From the NCBI GenBank assembly GCA_051275515.1, contig JBNMOT010000022.1:1-31667 (forward strand): a DNA stretch of 31,667 bases. The letters are read 5' to 3'. The position numbers and the translations under genes are program-made. Under the pieces are notes generated by a model, which was given only the letters and a program-made list of their open reading frames with translations, was not told the DNA's origin and made no database searches. This stretch comes from Oleispira sp051275515. GTDB lineage: Bacteria; Pseudomonadota; Gammaproteobacteria; Pseudomonadales; Oceanobacteraceae. Positions 24,541 to 31,667 of the stretch are shown piece after piece. Every line of letters starts with the position of its first letter. The first letter of the stretch is position 1.

Positions 24541-26961
24541 TTAGAAGTCCAAGTTCGCAACCCGCAATGCATTACTTTCAATGAACTTACGACGAGGTTC
24601 AACTTCATCACCCATTAGTGTCGTAAAAATCTGATCGGCGGCAACAGCGTCTTCGATCGTTACTTGCAGCATACGGCGGTTTTCAGGATCCATTGTAGTA
24701 TCCCAAAGCTGTTCTGGGTTCATCTCACCCAGTCCTTTATAACGCTGGATGTAATGGCCTTTTCGCGCTTCGTTGAGCAACCAAGCAAGAGTCTTCTTGA
24801 AGTTCTCAATTGGCAGTACACGTTCGCCACGCTGTAGGTAAGCGCCTTCTTCAAGTACGGCTTGCAGTTCTTCACCCATGTCCGCGATTTTCTTGTAACC
24901 CGTTCCCATAAAGAATTCATAGTTGAACAAGAAATTGTGCGGAATACCGTGTTCCATCACTTCAATATTAAAGTTTGTAGTTCCGCGTTCGCTATCTTTT
25001 TCAACGACTATTTTATAGTGGCTGCCTGTACGGCCGCTTTCTGGCAATAAAGCTTGGAACTTCTCAGCCCATTCGTTTGCAAAAGATTCATTTTTAAGCT
25101 CTGTCTCAGTGATACGAGGCAGTTCCAACATAGTTTCCAACAATAAAGAAGGGTAGATGTTTGATGAGCGATCGATGACTTCTTGGGTATCATGGTACTT
25201 ATGTACCAGCGTTTCGAAGGCATAATCACTGATAGCAGGCGCGTCTGGATTCGGATGCAAGGCTGATTTTTCTAAAGCAATGTGCGTTAGGTAATCAGAC
25301 AAGGCTTGCTCATCTTTTAGATACTGTTCTTGCTTACCACGTTTAATTTTATACAAAGGTGGTTGGGCGATATAAATATGCCCACGTTCTACCATCACGG
25401 GCATCTGACGGAAGAAGAAGGTCAATAGCAGGGTACGAATGTGAGCACCATCGACGTCAGCATCGGTCATGATGATGATTGAGTGATAGCGAAGCTTATC
25501 GATATTAAATTCTTCGCGACCAATACCACAGCCGAGTGCTTTAATCAGTGTGCCTACTTCTACAGAAGAAAGCATCTTATCGAAGCGGGCTTTTTCTACG
25601 TTAAGTATTTTACCCTTCAACGGCAAAATAGCTTGAGTACGACGGTCTCGGCCTTGTTTAGCGCTGCCGCCTGCCGAGTCTCCTTCCACTAAGTATATTT
25701 CAGATAGCGCAGGGTCTTTCTCTTGGCAGTCAGCGAGTTTACCAGGCAGGCCTGCAATATCTAATGCGCCTTTACGACGCGTCATGTCACGCGCTTTACG
25801 GGCCGCTTCACGGGCACGGGCGGCGTCTAACATTTTACCCACAAGGTTCTTAGCTTGCTGTGGCTGTTCCAATAAGTATTCAGAAAACTTAGCTGCCAAC
25901 TCTTGTTCGACAGCCGTCTTAACTTCGCTTGAAACAAGCTTATCTTTAGTCTGCGAGCTAAACTTAGGATCGGGTGCTTTAACCGATACAATTGCCGTTA
26001 AACCTTCACGAGCATCATCACCGGTCGCGTTTACCTTTTCTTTCTTACTTAGGCCTTCAGACTCTATATAGTTATTCAGTGTGCGGGTTAAGGCACCTCG
26101 GAAGCCCGCCATGTGGGTTCCGCCATCGCGCTGAGGGATATTATTGGTGTAGCAGAATACGTTTTCTTGATAGGTATCGTTCCACTGCATCGCTACTTCA
26201 ACGCCAACGCCTGTTGCTTCGTGCATCGTGTTGAAATGAAACATGTCGTTAACAGTCGTCTTATTGGTATTTAGATAATCGACGAAAGACGATAGACCGC
26301 CTTCAAAAGCAAATATATCTTCACGATCACTACGATCATCTTTCAAGTGAATTTTTACACCTGAGTTCAAAAATGATAACTCACGTAAACGTTTTGCTAG
26401 TTGATCGTAATGATAAGTTGTTTGCGTGAACGTCTTATCGCTTGGCTTAAACGATACCAGTGTACCGGTCGTTTCAGAGACGCCTACTTCCTTCAGTGGG
26501 TAGTCTGGAACACCGTAACTGTATTCTTGTTCGAACATTTTACCTGCACGACGAATGGTTAGCTTAACCTTTTCCGATAGTGCGTTCACCACAGAGATAC
26601 CCACACCATGGAGGCCGCCAGATACCTTATAAGAGTTATCATCAAACTTTCCGCCTGCGTGAAGGACCGTCATGATCACTTCCGCTGCTGAAATACCTTC
26701 TTCTTCGTGTATCTCAGTTGGAATACCACGACCGTTATCCGATACAGAGATTGAGTTATCAAGGTGAATCACAACTTCAATCGTATCGCAGTGGCCCGCT
26801 AATGCTTCATCGATAGAATTATCGACCACTTCGAATACCAGGTGGTGTAAGCCAGTACCATCATCCGTATCGCCAATGTACATCCCTGGGCGTTTACGTA
26901 CAGCATCAAGGCCTTTTAAAACCTTAATACTCGATGAATCATAAGCTTGTTCTTCACTCAT
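24541..26961 (-). CDS. gyrB: DNA gyrase subunit B
   Basis: GyrB is the ATPase subunit of DNA gyrase, which introduces negative supercoils. The product from ATG 26961 is 806 residues, close to E. coli (804). Visible parts are the GHKL ATPase domain (V-V-D-N-S-I-D-E-A, D-N-G-R-G-I-P, G-G-L-H-G-V-G), the transducer, and the Toprim domain with E-G-D-S-A-G-G (Glu426) and the T-D-A-D-V-D-G metal site. The C-terminal Q-R-Y-K-G-L-G-E-M-N motif is also present. A longer frame starts at TTG 26994, but AGGGG lies eight bases before ATG 26961 and the family begins here. It is separated from recF by 185 bases containing a 14-bp palindrome, so it may have its own promoter. Confidence 0.98.
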   Translation of the reverse strand: MSEEQAYDSSSIKVLKGLDAVRKRPGMYIGDTDDGTGLHHLVFEVVDNSIDEALAGHCDTIEVVIHLDNSISVSDNGRGIPTEIHEEEGISAAEVIMTVLHAGGKFDDNSYKVSGGLHGVGISVVNALSEKVKLTIRRAGKMFEQEYSYGVPDYPLKEVGVSETTGTLVSFKPSDKTFTQTTYHYDQLAKRLRELSFLNSGVKIHLKDDRSDREDIFAFEGGLSSFVDYLNTNKTTVNDMFHFNTMHEATGVGVEVAMQWNDTYQENVFCYTNNIPQRDGGTHMAGFRGALTRTLNNYIESEGLSKKEKVNATGDDAREGLTAIVSVKAPDPKFSSQTKDKLVSSEVKTAVEQELAAKFSEYLLEQPQQAKNLVGKMLDAARAREAARKARDMTRRKGALDIAGLPGKLADCQEKDPALSEIYLVEGDSAGGSAKQGRDRRTQAILPLKGKILNVEKARFDKMLSSVEVGTLIKALGCGIGREEFNIDKLRYHSIIIMTDADVDGAHIRTLLLTFFFRQMPVMVERGHIYIAQPPLYKIKRGKQEQYLKDEQALSDYLTHIALEKSALHPNPDAPAISDYAFETLVHKYHDTQEVIDRSSNIYPSLLLETMLELPRITETELKNESFANEWAEKFQALLPESGRTGSHYKIVVEKDSERGTTNFNIEVMEHGIPHNFLFNYEFFMGTGYKKIADMGEELQAVLEEGAYLQRGERVLPIENFKKTLAWLLNEARKGHYIQRYKGLGEMNPEQLWDTTMDPENRRMLQVTIEDAVAADQIFTTLMGDEVEPRRKFIESNALRVANLDF

Positions 26962-27044
26962 ACTCTGTCCCCTAATGAGATAACTTGTACTCAATGCCGT
27001 CGCATTGGGTCGCGTAGAAATTCGAATTTATTAATTTTTACCAA

Positions 27045-27076
27045 TACACATTCAATAATTTTTTATTGAATGTGTA
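27045..27076. repeat. Perfect 14-bp inverted repeat upstream of gyrB
   Basis: Bases 27045-27058 are exactly complementary to 27063-27076, with a TTTT spacer. The stem is AT-rich. On the minus strand it is not followed by a T run, so it is not a standard recF terminator. It lies 84 bases before the gyrB start, in or near its probable promoter. It could extrude as a cruciform under supercoiling, bind a dimeric protein, or fold in the mRNA. Confidence 0.75.
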
Positions 27077-27146
27077 CTTTTTCTCACCGTTTATATTGGA
27101 GAGTCTTTTCAAATATCAGATTAATTATTTTTTTATCTAATACACT

Positions 27147-28262
27147 TCATTTTCTACTGTCTAATGACTTGGTTGTTGGCGGCGTTTTATCGGTGACATG
27201 GCCTTGTTCCACGTGGAACATTTTACAACCTTTAGGTTTCCATTGATCACTGATACTGCTGTGTTCAATACTAGTAATAAACACCTGACAGTCTAAATCT
27301 TCTAACAACTGACATAAAGCAAAACGATGTTTTTCATCTAACTCAGAAGCAAGATCATCTACTAGGTAGATTGTACTGCGCTCGGTTTCTTGCTGAAACA
27401 ATACCCCCTGAGATAACTTGAGCGCTGCTACAACCGCTTTTTGCTGCCCACGAGACAGAACATCAGCGGCGTTTACGTTATCGACTTTAATACGGAGTTC
27501 TGCACGTTGAGGCCCTGATTGAGTATGCCCAATCTGTAAATCACGTTCACGTTGTTTCTGCAGAATATCGATTAATTCAGACTTCCTTTCCCAACCAGGA
27601 TAGAAGGATAGTTGAACATCTAGATTAGCATCTAATCGACTTAATGTATGCTGAAAAACAGGCAGTAATCGCTCTATATAGGCTTTCCTTGATTCGTTTA
27701 CTGAGTTTGCCGCTTTAACGAATCCTTTATCCCAAACATCCAGCCAATCAGCCTGCTGTTTCTTTAATACTGCATTCCGCTGCTGCAAGAGTTTCTTAAA
27801 CTCTCTCCATTGATCTAAGAAAGAATGTTCCACGTGGAACACTCCCCAATCAATGAATTGGCGGCGCTCTTGAGGAGAGCCTGATAATAATTTAAAGGTA
27901 TTAGGTTCAATTATTTGAACAGGTAACCAAGAAGAAGCTTCTGCTTGAGAGTGCAGTGATTCACCATTTAACCGAATGGCTTTGTCACCATTACGGCTGC
28001 GCCGAACACCTAAACGTGCGTTACCTAAACGATTATCTTGAATTTCAGAGAATAAAACACAATCTTCCGTATTATGTTGGATAACAGGTTTTAATAAATG
28101 ATGACGAAAAGATTTTCCCGTGGCGAGTATGTGTAAAGCTTCCAATAGACTGCTTTTACCACTACCATTTTCACCATAGATAAAATTAACCCCCAGAGCG
28201 GGGGTTAAAGAGAGCGGCTCTAAGTTACGAACTCCGCTTATTTGTAAGCGCTTTATCGGCAT
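27147..28262 (-). CDS. recF: DNA replication and repair protein RecF
   Basis: RecF is an SMC-like ATPase that loads RecA at gapped DNA with RecO and RecR. The 371-residue protein has a Walker A G-E-N-G-S-G-K-S near 30-37, the ABC signature L-S-R-G-Q-Q-K near 268-274, and Walker B I-Y-L-V-D-D-L-A-S-E-L-D near 300-311. It follows dnaN by 34 bases, the usual dnaA-dnaN-recF-gyrB order. Two copies of a 16-bp parS palindrome lie inside the gene, and both encode Phe-His-Val-Glu (residues 142-145 and 349-352). The first occupies a position where related RecF proteins also have F-H-x-E. The second lies in the less conserved C-terminus. Confidence 0.97.
   Translation of the reverse strand: MPIKRLQISGVRNLEPLSLTPALGVNFIYGENGSGKSSLLEALHILATGKSFRHHLLKPVIQHNTEDCVLFSEIQDNRLGNARLGVRRSRNGDKAIRLNGESLHSQAEASSWLPVQIIEPNTFKLLSGSPQERRQFIDWGVFHVEHSFLDQWREFKKLLQQRNAVLKKQQADWLDVWDKGFVKAANSVNESRKAYIERLLPVFQHTLSRLDANLDVQLSFYPGWERKSELIDILQKQRERDLQIGHTQSGPQRAELRIKVDNVNAADVLSRGQQKAVVAALKLSQGVLFQQETERSTIYLVDDLASELDEKHRFALCQLLEDLDCQVFITSIEHSSISDQWKPKGCKMFHVEQGHVTDKTPPTTKSLDSRK
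27205..27220. promoter_or_regulatory. parS site (ParB binding), distal copy in recF
   Basis: The perfect palindrome TGTTCCACGTGGAACA is identical to the parS sequence I know from Pseudomonas chromosomes. ParB-CTP loads at such sites and the ParABS system then segregates the origin. The copy is in the 3' part of recF, about 4 kb from oriC. parA and parB are not in the window. Confidence 0.92.
27826..27841. promoter_or_regulatory. parS site (ParB binding), proximal copy in recF
   Basis: A second exact copy of TGTTCCACGTGGAACA lies 621 bases from the first, also inside recF and in the same codon frame. Clustering of parS near oriC is the normal arrangement. Two perfect 16-mers in one gene cannot be chance. 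Confidence 0.92.
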
Positions 28263-28296
28263 ACAAGAACTAGCATCATAAAAGGAAAATTAGTCG

Positions 28297-29397
28297 CTAC
28301 AAACGCATTGGCATAACGACATATAACGCGTCGCTATTATCAGATTCTTCTAATAACGCGCTACTATTAGAATCAGATAAAGTGATCTTAGCCTGGTCCG
28401 TACTAATAACGCCTAATACATCTTGAAGATAACTAACGTTAAAACCAACTTCTAGGCTATCGCCTTCGTAATCTACCGCAATAGATTCTTCTGCTTCTTC
28501 TTGTTCTGGGTTATTAGCAAAGACTTGCAAGTTACCCGAATTAAGAACAATACGAACACCCCGATATTTTTCGTTAGAAAGAATCGCTGTGCGTGCAAAT
28601 ACTTGACGTAATTCCTGACGATCAGCCAAGATAACTTTATTACCATTTTTCGGAATTACACGGCCATAATCAGGGAATTTACCATCTACCAATTTAGAGG
28701 TAAACGTAAAGTCACCCGTTTCAGCGCGAATATGGTTCGGACTTAAAAGTAACGTTACGCTGTCTTCAGGCTCGGTAAGCAATTTGCTTAACTCTAAGAT
28801 ACCTTTACGCGGAACGATTAACTGCAATTGGGTTTCGGGACCGCTAGCTTCTACAATACACGTTGCTAAGCGGTGACCATCAGTAGCAACAGAACGTAAC
28901 GAAGACGCGTTGACTTCAAGCAACATGCCGTTCAAATAATAACGTACATCCTGTTGAGCCATAGCAAACGCGACACGATCGATAACACGACGCAATTTCG
29001 CTTGCTCGACGGTAAAAGGTTGTTCACCATCAATCTCTTCGATATTAGGAAATTCGGTAGCCGGTAAGCTCGATAAAGTAAAACGTGAACGACCTGAACG
29101 TATGTTAATACGCTGCTCGTCTTGCTCAAACTCAATCATAGCGCCATCGGGTAATGAACGTACAATGTCCATTAGCTTTTTACCAGGAACAGTGATTTCA
29201 CCTTCAAGAGTAACGTCTTCCAAAGATACTCGACCCACAAGTTCAACTTCGAGGTCGGTACCGGTGAGTGATAGTTGCTTACCTTTTACATCTAATAATA
29301 TATTAGATAGTACTGGCAAGGTTTGGCGTTTTTCGACAACACCAGCAACAAGTTGTAATGGGCGCAGTAGTGCTTCCCTAGAAATTACGAACTTCAT
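28297..29397 (-). CDS. dnaN: DNA polymerase III beta sliding clamp
   Basis: DnaN is the ring-shaped processivity clamp of the replicative polymerase. The 366-residue length equals that of E. coli. It starts M-K-F-V-I-S-R-E and shows the three repeated clamp folds. The conserved T-D-L-E-V-E segment lies near 57-62, and R-Y-Y-L-N-G-M-L-L-E and A-T-D-G-H-R-L-A near 152-180. The C-terminal Y-V-V-M-P-M-R-L contributes to the partner-binding pocket. GGAG lies close before the ATG. The gene is 19 bases downstream of dnaA and probably shares its transcript. Confidence 0.98.
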   Translation of the reverse strand: MKFVISREALLRPLQLVAGVVEKRQTLPVLSNILLDVKGKQLSLTGTDLEVELVGRVSLEDVTLEGEITVPGKKLMDIVRSLPDGAMIEFEQDEQRINIRSGRSRFTLSSLPATEFPNIEEIDGEQPFTVEQAKLRRVIDRVAFAMAQQDVRYYLNGMLLEVNASSLRSVATDGHRLATCIVEASGPETQLQLIVPRKGILELSKLLTEPEDSVTLLLSPNHIRAETGDFTFTSKLVDGKFPDYGRVIPKNGNKVILADRQELRQVFARTAILSNEKYRGVRIVLNSGNLQVFANNPEQEEAEESIAVDYEGDSLEVGFNVSYLQDVLGVISTDQAKITLSDSNSSALLEESDNSDALYVVMPMRL

Positions 29398-29416
29398 GTT
29401 TCTCCACTTTACCCAT

Positions 29417-30958
29417 CTAGGTTGTTAGTGAGCGCATTAGGTTTTTATAATCTTCCCTAATATCCGCCATTGTTTCTTGTAATTCTTTTATCTTACGACA
29501 ACCGTGTAGGACTGTCGTATGATCGCGTCCACCAAAAGCTTCACCTATTTCTGGCAAGCTATGGTTGGTTAATTCTTTGCTTAATGCCATTGCAACTTGT
29601 CTTGGACGAGCGATGGAACGAGTCCGTCGCTTAGATAACAAATCTGAGAGCTTAAGTTTATAGTATTCTGCAACAGTTCTCTGAATATTATCAATACTAA
29701 CCTGTCTGTCTTGCAAGGCCAGTAAATCTTTCAAAGATTCTTTAATAAAGGGTAAAGTAATCTCACTGCCGGTAAAATGCGAGTTCGCGATAACCCGTTT
29801 CAATGCGCCTTCAAGTTCACGCACGTTAGAGCGAATCTTTTGCGCAATAAAGAAAGCTGCATCATCAGGAAGATGAACATTAGCCTGATCTGCTTTTTTT
29901 AATAGAATGGCAACACGAGTTTCTAGCTCTGGAGGCTCTACAGCAACGGTTAAACCCCAACCAAAACGACTCTTTAAACGTTCTTCTAAGCCATTAATTT
30001 CACGTGGATAACGATCACACGTTAAAATCATCTGCTGGCCACCTTCCAATAATGCATTAAAAGTATGGAAAAACTCTTCTTGAGAACGTTCTTTTCCAGC
30101 AAAAAATTGAATGTCATCAATTAATAGTGCATCAAGACTGCGATAGAAGCGCTTAAATTCGTTAATAGCGTTTAACTGTAGTGCTTTTACCATATCCTGA
30201 ACAAAACGTTCTGAGTGTACATACAGGACCTGAGAATTAATATCTTTCTGCTGCATGTGATTACCAACTGCATGCATCAAGTGAGTTTTACCTAAACCAA
30301 CACCACCATATATAAATAGAGGATTATAGGAACCACCGGCATTCTCGGCGACCTGCTGAGCAGCAGCATGAGCCAGCTGGTTGGATTTACCTTCTACGAA
30401 AGTATCAAAGGTAAAAGTCTTATTAAGAAAACTTTGATGTTGAATACCGCCTTCGACTTGAACATCACGTCTACCAGTGGGTCTAGCACTGGATGAACCA
30501 AAACCTGGAAACGATGAATTAGCCGCCGCTCTATTACTTCTATTAACCGGAAGTGTCACTTGCTCTATATCGAGAGAACCTTGCATCGGCGCATTACTAT
30601 CTTCTTCTAATTCATCCATCACAAATGAGGGCTTTCTATTGATAGAAGACGTTTTTAAAGGCGCAGGTTTTTTTATCGGTAATTTAGGCATGGAACTTGG
30701 AACAGGCTTAGCTTTTGCTAAGCCTATAGTGACTTCAACTTCGATCATAAGACCATCGTTAATTTCACAAACAATTTCATGGATTCGGTGAAGATATTTA
30801 TCCATCACCCAGTCTTTGACAAAACGGTTAGGTGCACGCAGTACAATACTGTCTCCTTCTGCTTCAACTTGCAGTGGACGTATCCATGTATTGTATTGCT
30901 GTGATGGCAATTCATCTTGCAAGTAATCCAAACAACGGTTCCAGAGCGCCTCAGCCAC
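29417..30958 (-). CDS. dnaA: Chromosomal replication initiator protein DnaA
   Basis: DnaA binds DnaA boxes at oriC and unwinds the origin. The 513-residue product has domain I (residues 1-85, starting with the L-W-x-x-C-L-D-x-L-Q motif), a linker rich in Ser, Pro and Asn (about 86-175), and an AAA+ domain. That domain has Walker A G-G-V-G-L-G-K-T (Lys224) and Walker B with Asp281-Asp282. Domain IV follows, with the box-binding signature R-D-H-T-T-V-L-H-G. The start codon is GTG at 30956-30958, with AAGGA about ten bases upstream. It is transcribed away from oriC. A perfect DnaA box 70 bases upstream suggests autoregulation. Confidence 0.98.
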   Translation of the reverse strand: MAEALWNRCLDYLQDELPSQQYNTWIRPLQVEAEGDSIVLRAPNRFVKDWVMDKYLHRIHEIVCEINDGLMIEVEVTIGLAKAKPVPSSMPKLPIKKPAPLKTSSINRKPSFVMDELEEDSNAPMQGSLDIEQVTLPVNRSNRAAANSSFPGFGSSSARPTGRRDVQVEGGIQHQSFLNKTFTFDTFVEGKSNQLAHAAAQQVAENAGGSYNPLFIYGGVGLGKTHLMHAVGNHMQQKDINSQVLYVHSERFVQDMVKALQLNAINEFKRFYRSLDALLIDDIQFFAGKERSQEEFFHTFNALLEGGQQMILTCDRYPREINGLEERLKSRFGWGLTVAVEPPELETRVAILLKKADQANVHLPDDAAFFIAQKIRSNVRELEGALKRVIANSHFTGSEITLPFIKESLKDLLALQDRQVSIDNIQRTVAEYYKLKLSDLLSKRRTRSIARPRQVAMALSKELTNHSLPEIGEAFGGRDHTTVLHGCRKIKELQETMADIREDYKNLMRSLTT

Positions 30959-31004
30959 CTAACATCATTCCTTAAAAAAGATAAAACAAATAATTTAAGT
31001 CAAC

Positions 31005-31010
31005 ATTCTA
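31005..31010 (-). promoter_or_regulatory. Candidate -10 of the dnaA promoter
   Basis: TAGAAT (5 of 6 to consensus) lies on the minus strand 46 bases before the dnaA GTG. The perfect DnaA box at 31028-31036 falls in the spacer/-35 region, so DnaA binding would block this promoter. No good -35 hexamer is seen, so the call is tentative. Confidence 0.4.
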
Positions 31011-31027
31011 ACCTAAAAAGGTGAAAG

Positions 31028-31036
31028 TTATCCACA
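31028..31036 (+). promoter_or_regulatory. DnaA box 1 (perfect)
   Basis: TTATCCACA, a perfect 9-of-9 consensus box, 70 bases from the dnaA start. Confidence 0.9.
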
Positions 31037-31075
31037 AATAACCATTCAAAGCCTCATTAAAAGGTGGAATACATG

Positions 31076-31084
31076 TGTGGATAA
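31076..31084 (-). promoter_or_regulatory. DnaA box 2 (perfect, inverted)
   Basis: TGTGGATAA on the plus strand is the reverse complement of the perfect box, in inverted orientation to box 1, 39 bases away. Confidence 0.9.
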
Positions 31085-31137
31085 CCAAGTAGGAGTTCAA
31101 AATGAAATGTTAATAAATAACCCTCACAAAATAGCCC

Positions 31138-31146
31138 TGTGTAAAA
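31138..31146 (-). promoter_or_regulatory. DnaA box 3 (relaxed consensus, inverted)
   Basis: The minus strand reads TTTTACACA, which fits the relaxed consensus TTWTNCACA. Confidence 0.65.
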
Positions 31147-31154
31147 CTCGATAC

Positions 31155-31163
31155 TTATACACT
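31155..31163 (+). promoter_or_regulatory. DnaA box 4 (8 of 9)
   Basis: TTATACACT matches TTWTNCACA except at the last base. It lies at the edge of the AT-rich region. Confidence 0.5.
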
Positions 31164-31411
31164 GCTTTTCCTCAACCAATACCCAAGCTGAGAGTTGCTT
31201 AAACATAACTTATATTTACGGTAAGTTATTGTTTAATATAATATTTTTATGGTTATCAACCGAAATTAAGCTACGTAATAATAGTAATAAGAATAAGTAA
31301 AACATTACTTAAATACATAAGAACATAAACATTAAATAAATAAACTTTGAAAACAATAATTAAGTACACAAAAATATTCGGCCTAACGATTGAATTAAAT
31401 ACAAATTATCA

Positions 31412-31440
31412 TTGCGTCATGATCAATATTTCAATACAAT
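31412..31440 (+). promoter_or_regulatory. Promoter of rpmH
   Basis: TTGCGT (31412-31417) and TACAAT (31435-31440, 5 of 6) are exactly 17 bases apart. Transcription would begin near 31447, giving a leader of about 53 bases. A partial DnaA box (TGTGGATCG, 31477-31485) lies in the leader. Confidence 0.7.
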
Positions 31441-31499
31441 CTCGGCCTAATTTTTAAACCCTAAATCTACATCTTGTGTGGATCGGATGAGTAATTCCT

Positions 31500-31634
31500 A
31501 TGAAACGTACATTTCAACCAAGCGTATTGAAGCGTAAGCGCAACCACGGTTTCCGTGCTCGTATGGCAACCAAGAGCGGTCGTCAGATTATCTCTGCACG
31601 TCGTGCCAAAGGCCGTACGAAGTTATCAGCTTAA
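31500..31634 (+). CDS. rpmH: 50S ribosomal protein L34
   Basis: The 44-residue, highly basic protein starts M-K-R-T-F-Q-P-S-V-L-K-R-K-R and contains H-G-F-R-A-R-M-A-T-K-S-G-R. It is unmistakably L34 of the large ribosomal subunit, and the length is complete. GGAT at 31485-31488 is a weak, rather distant ribosome site. In this lineage rpmH is followed by rnpA and yidC, which would begin just beyond the window edge. It is divergent from dnaA across oriC. Confidence 0.98.
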   Translation: MKRTFQPSVLKRKRNHGFRARMATKSGRQIISARRAKGRTKLSA

Positions 31635-31667
31635 TATCGCTTTAGTCAGCGTATGAATACTTTTGAT

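Larger units (their letters stand above)
30959..31411. other. oriC: Chromosomal replication origin oriC
   Basis: This gap between divergent dnaA and rpmH has the position of oriC in Pseudomonas. It holds DnaA boxes at 31028, 31076, 31138 and 31155. A strongly AT-rich stretch follows at about 31200-31390, a likely unwinding region. An 8-bp inverted repeat (31205-31212 with 31222-31229) and a 6-bp one (31295-31300 with 31305-31310) lie within the AT-rich part. GATC sites are almost absent, so Dam/SeqA-type control is unlikely. No gene was found here. Confidence 0.88.

Noticed and set aside
25784..26071. Open frames on the strand opposite gyrB
   Set aside because: They are antisense shadows of a strongly conserved gene, with no ribosome site or recognisable protein features.
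26962..26994. Upstream TTG start for gyrB
   Set aside because: It adds 11 residues not typical of GyrB, and ATG 26961 has a strong, well-spaced ribosome site.

Overview
The window is the replication-origin region of a marine-type gammaproteobacterial chromosome. It reads like an Oceanospirillales relative of Pseudomonas: about 40-45% GC by eye, with the Pseudomonas gene order around dnaA largely kept. The species assignment is inference. The order from the right edge is rpmH (+), oriC, then dnaA-dnaN-recF-gyrB (all minus). It continues through gmhB, glyS/glyQ, trkA, rsmB, fmt, def, a LysM protein (tsaP), dprA, tsaC, hemF and aroE. This matches the gene set at the start of Pseudomonas chromosomes. 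The left end (cytochrome c5-like, cytochrome c4, dsbA, an endonuclease/phosphatase-fold protein, a dgcP-like diguanylate cyclase) matches a block lying on the other side of the origin in Pseudomonas; htpX sits between the two blocks.

Layout. 1-4378 (+): periplasmic c-type cytochromes, dsbA, an EEP-fold protein and a GGEEF diguanylate cyclase. 4485-10314 (-): htpX, then the run dprA-tsaC-hemF-aroE (translation factor modification, haem and shikimate enzymes), preceded by tsaP. 10459-16291 (+): def-fmt-rsmB-trkA-trkH, meaning formyl-Met processing, rRNA methylation and Trk potassium uptake. 16434-18715 (+): an unusual two-gene phosphorelay made of a CheY-like receiver fused to a TPR-like helical region, followed by a short sensorless histidine kinase joined by an ATGA overlap. 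18845-22686 (+): glyQ-glyS, a terminator, then gmhB. 22860-24389 (-): a low-GC KAP-family P-loop ATPase gene inserted into the otherwise conserved origin cluster. 24541-30958 (-): gyrB, recF, dnaN, dnaA. 30959-31499: oriC with four DnaA boxes, an AT-rich region and the rpmH promoter. 31500-31634 (+): rpmH.

Four points stand out. (1) Two perfect 16-bp parS sites lie inside recF, both reading Phe-His-Val-Glu in frame. (2) A 10-bp perfect hairpin lies over the trkA start, with the Shine-Dalgarno core in a GNRA loop and the start codon in the stem; it is the last of three consecutive hairpins. (3) The KAP ATPase is a foreign-looking gene about 6 kb from the origin and a candidate defence gene. 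(4) The receiver-TPR/sensorless-kinase pair has unknown input and output.

Several starts were placed inside the longest open frame: trkA 13467, kinase 18068, glyQ GTG 18845, gyrB 26961, dnaA GTG 30958. No tRNA, rRNA, CRISPR array or insertion sequence was seen. All calls come from reading the sequence and remembered family knowledge; no search was run.
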